Assembly: GCA_014843695.1 (NCBI GenBank)
Contig: CM026386.1
Coordinates: forward strand, 17,221,863 to 17,285,862
Origin: Archivesica marissinica
Taxonomy: Eukaryota > Mollusca > Bivalvia > Venerida > Vesicomyidae
Length of the DNA: 64,000 nucleotides
Reading direction: 5' to 3'
The first letter of the stretch is position 1. Every line of letters begins with the position of its first letter. The position numbers and the translations under genes are program-made. Under the pieces are notes generated by a model, which searched no databases, was not told where the DNA came from, and saw only the letters and a program-made list of their open reading frames with translations. This document shows positions 54,901 to 64,000 of the stretch, one piece after another.

Positions 54901-57900
54901 AATAGTTGTGTGTCTCAAACTAAATAACTACGACGTACAAGTATACAATAGTTGCGGTGTATCAAACTAAATAGCTACGACGTACAAGTATACAATAGTC
55001 TACGGTGTCTCAAACTAAATAACTACGACGTACAAGTATACAATAGTGTGCGGTGTATCAAACTAAATAACTACGACGTACAAGTATACAATAGTCTGTG
55101 GTGTATCAAACTAAATAACTACGACGTACATGTATACAATAGTGTACTGTGTCTCAAACTAAATAACTACGACGTACAAGTATACAATAGTCTGTGGTGT
55201 CTCAAACTAAATAACTACGACGTACATGTATACAATAGTGTACTGTGTCTCAAACTAAATAACTACGACGTACAAGTATACAATAGTATGTGATGTCTCA
55301 AACTAAATAACTACGACGTACAAGTATACAATAGTCTGTGGTGTCTCAAACTAAATAACTACGACGTACAAGTATACAATAGTCTACGGTGTCTCAAACT
55401 AAATAGCTACGACGTACAAGTATACAATAGTCTGTGGTGTATCAAACTAAATAACTACGACGTACAAGTATACAATAGTCTGTGGTGTCTCAAACTAAAT
55501 AACTACGACGTACAAGTATACAATAGTCTGTGGTGTATCAAACTAAATAACTACGACGTACAAGTATACAATAGTCTGTGGTGTATCAAACTAGATAACT
55601 ACGACGTACAAGTATACAATAGTCTACGGTGTCTCAAACTAAATAGCTACGACGTACAAGTATACAATAGTCTGTGGTGTCTCAAACTAAATAACTACGA
55701 CGTACAAGTATACAATAGTCTGTGGTGTCTCAAACTAAATAACTACGACGTACAAGTATACAATAATATGTGATGTATCAAACTAAATAACTACGACGTA
55801 CAAGTATACAATAGTGTGCGGTATATCAAACTAGATAACTACGACGTACACGTATACAATAGTCTGTGATGTATCAAACTAAATAACTACGACGTACACG
55901 TATACAATAGTCTGTGATGTATCAAACTAAATAACTACGACGTACAAGTATACACTAGTCTGTGGTGTCTCAAACTAAATAACTACGACGTACGAGTATA
56001 CAATAGTATGTGGTGTCTCAAACTAGATAACTACGACGTACAAGTATACAATAGTCTACGGTGTATCAAACTAAATAACTACGACGTACAAGTATACAAT
56101 AGTCTACTGTGTCTCAAACTAAATAACTACGACGTACAAGTATACAATAGTCTGTGGTGTCTCAAACTAAATAACTACGACGTACAAGTATACAATAGTC
56201 TGTGGTGTCTCAAACTAAATAACTACGACGTACAAGTATACAATAGTCTGTGGTGTCTCAAACTAAATAACTACGACGTACAAGTATACAATAGTCTACG
56301 GTGTCTCAAACTAAATAGCTACGACGTACAAGTATACAATAGTCTGTGGTGTATCAAACTAAATAACTACGACGTACAAGTATACAATAGTCTACGTTCT
56401 CAAACTAATAACTACGACGTACAAGTATACAATATCTGTGGTGTCTCAAACTAAATAACTACGACGTACACGTATACAATAGTCTGTGGTGTATCAAACT
56501 AAATAACTACGACGTACAAGTATACAATAGTATGTGGTGTATCAAACTAAATAACTACGACGTACAAGTATACAATAGTCTGCGGTGTCTCAAACTAAAT
56601 AGCTACGACGTACAAGTATACAATAGTCTGTGGTGTATCAAACTAAATAACTACGACGTACAAGTATACAATAGTGTGCGGTATATCAAACTAGATAACT
56701 ACGACGTACACGTATACAATAGTCTGTGATGTATCAAACTAAATAACTACGACGTACACGTATACAATAGTCTGTGATGTATCAAACTAAATAACTACGA
56801 CGTACAAGTATACAATAGTCTGTGGTGTATCAAACTAAATAACTACGACGTACAAGTATACAATAGTATGTGGTGTCTCAAACTAGATAACTACGACGTA
56901 CAAGTATACAATAGTCTGCGGTGTATCAAACTAAATAACTACGACGTACAGTATACAATAGTTTGTGTCTCAAACTAAATAACTACGACGTACAAGTATA
57001 CAATAGTCTGTGGTGTATCAAACTAAATAACTACGACGTACAAGTATACAATAGTCTGCGGTGTCTCAAACTAAATAACTACGACGTACAAGTATACAAT
57101 AGTCTGCGGTGTCTCAAACTAAATAACTACGACGTACAAGTATACAATAGTCTGCGGTGTCTCAAACTAAATAACTACGACGTACAAGTATACAATAGTC
57201 TGTGGTGTCTCAAACAAATAACTACGACGTACAAGTATACAATAGTCTACGGTGTCTCAAACTAAATAACTACGACGTACAAGTATACAATAGTATGCGT
57301 TGTCTCAAACTAAATAACTACGACGTACAAGTATACAATAGTCTACGGTGTCTCAAACTAAATAACTACGACGTACAAGTATACAATAGTATGTGGTGTC
57401 TCAAACTAAATAACTACGACGTACAAGTATACAATAGTCTGTGGTGTCTCAAACTAAATAACTACGACGTACAAGTATACAATAGTCTGTGGTGTCTCAA
57501 ACTAAATAACTACGACGTACAAGTATACAATAGTCTACGGTGTCTCAAACTAAATAGCTACGACGTACAAGTATACAATAGTCTGTGGTGTATCAAACTA
57601 AATAACTACGACGTACAAGTATACAATAGTCTACTGTGTCTCAAACTAAGTAACTACGACGTACAAGTATACAATAGTATGTGGTGTCTCAAACTAAATA
57701 ACTACGACGTACACGTATACAATAGTATGTGGTGTATCAAACTAAATAACTACGACGTACAAGTATACAATAGTGTGCGGTGTATCAAACTAAATAACTA
57801 CGATGTACAAGTATACAATATTCTGTGGTGTCTCAAACTAAATAACTACGACATACAAGTATACAATAGTCTGTGGTGTCTCAAACTAAATAACTACGAT

Positions 57901-60900
57901 GTACAAGTATACAATAGTCTGTGGTGTCTCAAACTAAATAACTACGATGTACAAGTATACAATAGTCTGTGGTGTCTCAAACTAAATAACTACGACGTAC
58001 AAATATACAATAGTCTGTGGTGTCTCAAACTAAATAACTACGACGTACAAGTATACAATAGTCTGTGGTGTATTAAACTAAATAACTACGACGTACAAGT
58101 ATACAATAGTCTGTGGTGTATCAAACTAAATAACTACGACGTACAAGTATACAATAGTCTACGGTGTCTCAAACTAAATAGCTACGACGTACAAGTATAC
58201 AATAGTCTGTGGTGTATCAAACTAAATAACTACGACGTACAAGTATACAATAGTATGTGGCGTCTCAAACTAAATAACTACGACGTACAAGTATACAATA
58301 GTCTGCGGTGTCTCAAACTAAATAACTACGACGTACAAGTATACAATAGTCTGTGGTGTATCAAACTAAATAACTACGACGTACAAGTATACAATAGTAT
58401 GTGGTGTATCAAACTAAATAGCTACGACGTACAAGTATACAATAGTCTGTGGTGTATCAAACTAAATAACTAAGACGTACACGTATACAATAGTCTGTGG
58501 TGTCTCAAACTAGATAACTACAACGTACAAGTATACACTAGTATGTGGTGTCTCAAACTAAATAACTACGACGTACGAGTATACAATAGTCTGTGGTGTC
58601 TCAAACTAGATAACTACGACGTACAAGTATACAATAGTCTACTGTGTCTCAAACTAAATAACTACGACGTACAAGTATACAATAGTCTGTGGTGTCTCAA
58701 ACTAAATAACTACGACGTACAAGTATACACTAGTCTGTGGTGTATCAAACTAAATAACTACGACGTACAAGTATACAATAATCTGTGGTGTCTCAAACTA
58801 AATAACTACGACGTACAAGTATACAATAGTCTGTGGTGTATCAAACTAGATAACTACGACGTACAAGTATACAATAGTCTACGGTGTCTCAAACTAAATA
58901 GTTACGACGTACAAGTATACAATAGTATGTGGTGTCTCAAACTAAATAACTACGACGTACAAGTATACAATAGTCTGTGGTGTCTCAAACTAAATAACTA
59001 CGACGTACAAGTATACAATAGTATGTGGTGTCTCAAACTAAATAACTACGACGTACAAGTATACAATAGTCTACGGTGTCTCAAACTAAATAGCTACGAC
59101 GTACAAGTATACAATAGTATGTGGTGTCTCAAACTAAATAACTACGACGTACAAGTATACAATAGTCTGTGGTGTCTCAAACTAAATAACTACGACCGTA
59201 CAAGTATACAATAATATGTGATGTATCAAACTAAATAACTACGACGTACAAGTATACAATAGTGTGCGGTATATCAAATTAGATAACTACGACGTACACG
59301 TATACAATAGTCTGTGATGTATCAAACTAAATAACTACGACGTACACGTATACAATAGTCTGTGATGTATCAAACTAAATAACTACGACATACAAGTATA
59401 CAATAGTCTGCGGTGTATCAAACTAAATAACTACGACGTACAAGTATACAATAGTCTGCGGTGTATCAAACTAAATAATTATGACGTACAAGTATACAAT
59501 AGTATGTGGTGTCTCAAACTAAATAACTACGAGGTAGAAGTATACAATTGTCTACGGTGTCTCAAACTAAATAACTACGACGTACAAGTATACAATAGTA
59601 TGTGGTGTCTCAAACTAAATAACTACGACGTACAAGTATACAATAGTCTGTGGTGTCTCAAACTAAATAACTACGACGTACAAGTATACAATAGTCTGTG
59701 ATGTCTCAAACTAAATAACTACGACGTACAAGTATACAATAGTCTACGGTGTCTCAAACTAAATAGCTACGACGTACAAGTATACAATAATCTGTGGTGT
59801 ATCAAACTAAATAACTACGACGTACAAGTATACAATAGTCTACTGTGTCTCAAACTAAGTAACTACGACGTACAAGTATACAATAGTATGTGGTGTCTCA
59901 AACTAAATAACTACGACGTACACGTATACAATAGTGTGCGGTGTATCAAACTAAATAACTACGATGTACAAGTATACAATAGTATGTGGTGTCTCAAACT
60001 AAATAACTACGACGTACAAGTATACAATAGTCTGTGGTGTCTCAAACTAAATAACTACGATGTACGAGTATACAATAGTCTGTGATGTATCAAACTAGAT
60101 AACTACGACGTACAAGTATACAATAGTTTGTGATGTCTCAAACTAAATAACTACGACGTAAAAGTATACAATAGTTTGTGGTGTCTCAAACTAAATAACT
60201 ATGACGTACAAGTATACAATAGTCTACGGTGTCTCAAACTAAATAACTACGACGTACAAGTATACAATAGTGTGCGGTTTATCAAACTAAATAACTACGA
60301 CGTACAAGTATACAATAGTCTGTGGTGTCTCAAACTAAATAACTACGACGTACATGTATACAATAGTGTACTGTGTCTCAAACTAAATAACTACGACGTA
60401 CAAGTATACAATAGTATGTGATGTCTTAAACTAAATAACTACGACGTACAAGTATACAATAGTCTACGGTGTCTCAAACTAAATAACTACGACGTACAAG
60501 TAGACAATAGTCTACGGTGTCTCAAACTAAATAGCTACGACGTACAAGTATACAATAGTCTGTGGTGTATCAAACTAAATAACTACGACGTACAAGTATT
60601 CAATAGTCTGTGGTGTCTCAAACTAAATAACTACGACGTACAAGTATACAATAGTCTGTGGTGTATCAAACTAGATAACTACGACGTACAAGTATACAAT
60701 AGTCTACGGTGTCTCAAACTAAATAGCTACGACGTACAAGTATACAATAGTCTGTGGTGTCTCAAACTAAATAACTACGACGTACAAGTATACAATATTA
60801 TGTGGTGTCTCAAACTAAATAACTACGACGTACAAGTATACAATAATATGTGATGTATCAAACTAAATAACTACGACGTACAAGTATACAATAGTGTGCG

Positions 60901-63900
60901 GTATATCAAACTAGATAACTACGACGTACACGTATACAATAGTCTGTGATGTATCAAACTAAATAACTACGACGTACACGTATACAATAGTCTGTGATGT
61001 ATCAAACTAAATAACTACGACGTACAAGTATACAATAGTGTGCGGTATATCAAACTAGATCAATACGACGTACACGTATACAATAGTCTGTGATGTATCA
61101 AACTAGATAACTACGACGTACACGTATACAATAGTCTGTGATGTATCAAACTAAATAACTACGACATACAAGTATACAATAGTCTGCGGTGTATCAAACT
61201 AAATAACTACGACGTACAAGTATACAATAGTCTACGGTGTCTCAAACTAAATAACTACGACGTACAAGTATACAATAGTCTGCGGTGTATCAAACTAAAT
61301 AACTATGACGTACAAGTATACAATAGTATGTGGTGTCTCAAACTAAATAACTACGACGTACAAGTATACAATAGTCTATGGTGTCTCAAACTAAATAACT
61401 ACGACGTACAAGTATACAATAGTCTGTGGTGTCTCAAACTAAATAACTACGACGTACAAGTATACAATAGTCTACGGTGTCTCAAACTAAATAGCTACGA
61501 CGTACAAGTATACAATAGTCTGTGGTGTATCAAACTAAATAACTACGACGTACAAGTATACAATAGTCTACTGTGTCTCAAACTAAGTAACTACGACGTA
61601 CAAGTATACAATAGTATGTGGTGTCTCAAACTAAATAACTACGACGTACACGTATACAATAGTGTGCGGTGTATCAAACTAAATAACTACGATGTACAAG
61701 TATACAATAGTATGTGGTGTCTCAAACTAAATAACTACGACGTACAAGTATACAATAGTCTGTGGTGTCTCAAACTAAATAACTACGATGTACAAGTATA
61801 CAATAGTCTGTGGTGTCTCAAACTAAATAACTACGATGTACAAGTATACAATAGTCTGTGGTGTCTCAAACTAAATAACTACGACGTACAAATATACAAT
61901 AGTCTGTGGTGTCTCAAACTAAATAACTACGACGTACAAGTATACAATAGTCTGTGGTGTATCAAACTAAATAACTACGACGTACAAGTATACAATAGTC
62001 TGTGGTGTATCAAACTCAATAACTACGACGTACAAGTATACAATAGTCTGCGGTGTCTCAAACTAAATAACTACGACGTACAAGTATACAATAGTCTACG
62101 GTGTCTCAAACTAAATAGCTACGACGTACAAGTATACAATAGTCTGTGGTGTATCAAACTAAATAACTACGACGTACAAATATACAATAGTCTGTGGTGT
62201 CTCAAACTAAATAACTACGACGTACAAGTATACAATAGTCTGCGGTGTCTCAAACTAAATAACTACGACGTACAAGTATACAATAGTCTGTGGTGTATCA
62301 AACTAAATAACTACGACGTACAAGTATACAATAGTATGTGGTGTATCAAACTAAATAGCTACGACGTACAAGTATACAATAGTCTGTGGTGTATCAAACT
62401 AAATAACTAAGACGTACACGTATACAATAGTCTGTGGTGTCTCAAACTAGATAACTACAACGTACAAGTATACACTAGTCTGTGGTGTCTCAAACTAAAT
62501 AACTACGACGTACGAGTATACAATAGTCTGTGGTGTCTCAAACTAGATAACTACGACGTACAAGTATACAATAGTCTATGGTGTATCAAACTAAATAACT
62601 ACGACGTACAAGTATACAATAGTCTACTGTGTCTCAAACTAAATAACTACGACGTACACGTATACAATAGTCTGTGGTGTATCAAACTAAATAACTACGA
62701 CGTACACATATACAATAGTCTGTGGTGTCTCAAACTAAATAACTACGACGTACAAGTATACAATAGTCTGTGGTGTATCAAACTAGATAACTACGACGTA
62801 CAAGTATACAATAGTCTACGGTGTCTCAAACTAAATAACTACGACGTACAAGTATACAATAATATGTGATGTATCAAACTAAATAACTACGACGTACAAG
62901 TATACAATAGTGTGCGGTATATCAAACTAGATAACTACGACGTACACGTATACAATAGTCTGTGATGTATCAAACTAAATAACTACGACGTACACGTATA
63001 CAATAATCTGTGATGTATCAAACTAAATAACTACGACGTACAAGTATACAACAGTTTGCGGTATATCAAACTAAATAACTACGACGTACACGTATACAAT
63101 AGTCTGTGATGTATCAAACTAAATAACTACGACGTACACGTATACAATAATCTGTGATGTATCAAACTAAATAACTACGACGTACAAGTATACAACAGTT
63201 TGCGGTATATCAAACTAAATAACTACGACGTACACGTATACAATAGTCTGTGATGTATCAAACTAAATAACTACGACGTACAAGTATACAATAGTCTGCG
63301 GTGTATCAAACTAAATAACTACGACGTACAAGTATACAATAGTCTACGGTGTCTCAAACTAAATAACTACGACGTACAAGTATACAATAGTCTGCGGTGT
63401 CTCAAACTAAATAACTACGACATACAAGTATACAATAGTCTGTGGTGTCTCAAACTAAATAACTACGACAAACAAGTATACAATAGTCTGCGGTGTCTCA
63501 AGCTAAATAACTACGACATACAAGTATACAATAGTCTGTGGTGTCTCAAACTAAATAACTATGACGTACAAGTATACAATAGTCTGTGGTGTCTCAAACT
63601 AAATAACTACGACGTACAAGTATACAATATTATGCGTTGTCTCAAACTAAATAACTACGACGTACAAGTATACAATAGTCTACGGTGTCTCAAACTAAAT
63701 AACTACGACGTACAAGTATACAATAGTATGTGGTGTCTCAAACTAAATAACTAAGACGTACGAGTATACAATAGTCTGTGATGTATCAAACTAGATAACT
63801 ACGACGTACAAGTATACAATAGTTTGTGGTGTCTCAAACTAAATAACTACGACGTACAAGTATACAATAGTTTGTGGTGTCTCAAACTAAATAACTACGA

Positions 63901-64000
63901 CGTACAAGTATACAATAGTGTGCGGTGTATCAAACTAAATAACTACGACGTACAAGTATACAATAGTCTGTGGTGTCTCAAACTAAATAACTACGACGTA
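51979..64000. repeat. 48-bp satellite, about 250 copies, continues past window
   Basis: The unit is ACTAAATAACTACGACGTAC, AAGTATACAATAGTCTGTGG, TGTCTCAA. Variants concentrate at CTGTGG/CTACGG/ATGTGG/GTGCGG, TGTCTC/TGTATC and ACAAG/ACACG/ACGAG. The plus frame encodes a 16-residue cycle (LKLNNYDVQVYNSLWC) with open stretches up to 423 codons. Dozens of monomers carry in-frame TGA (CTGTGATGT) or TAA (CTAAGACG), so it is not coding. Ordered variant blocks recur: 54427 and 56008 (1581 bp apart), and 57391-58471 and 61328-62408 (3937 bp apart). Confidence 0.97.

Noticed and set aside
57202..58473. A 423-codon repeat protein (LKLNNYDVQVYNSLWC cycle)
   Set aside because: Neighbouring monomers of the same array contain frequent in-frame TGA and TAA, and there is no start context, unique domain or splice structure.

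Overview
The window looks like intergenic, repeat-dominated DNA from an animal nuclear genome. A mollusc, plausibly a bivalve, is my best guess: it rests on the style and density of the tRNA-derived SINEs and on transposon-linked minisatellites, and no coding gene confirms it. I found no ribosomal RNA, no convincing functional tRNA and no recognisable protein-coding gene. Every long open frame lies inside a tandem array whose unit happens to lack stops, usually because its length is a multiple of three. Layout: a 42-bp minisatellite (841-5190), an inverted repeat and a 97-bp array (5.4-6.1 kb), then about 30 kb of nested mobile elements, with smaller arrays of 45, 4, 69, 55 and 119 bp. A 23-bp array follows at 37.7-38.4 kb, a GC-rich inverted-repeat element at 39.8-40.6 kb and a retro-inserted hairpin element at 42.3-43.0 kb. 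The right third holds a very uniform 36-bp satellite (43.5-49.1 kb) that runs into a gap of exactly 1000 N, and a 48-bp satellite (52.0 kb to the window end, about 250 copies). The dispersed repeats fall into at least six SINE families, labelled A to F here: A and B tRNA-related, C tRNA-Thr(GGT)-like, D and F class II tRNA-like, E tRNA-Arg-like. Several families share 3' tails. A and B end alike, while C, some D copies and the 42.3-kb insert end in a common hairpin tail, which suggests two different LINE machineries. Several insertions have readable target-site duplications, including TA-flanked and TTAA-flanked DNA elements nested in SINEs or satellites. The most interesting pattern is mobile-element ends turned into satellites. 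A 3.86-kb TTAA-flanked, piggyBac-like element (27308-31170) has its own left end tandemly amplified as a 55-bp array and carries a second, 119-bp array. The 36-bp satellite unit is the inverted terminal sequence of a small dispersed element seen at two other places in the window. A 4-bp array also appears to grow out of the A-rich tail of a SINE.
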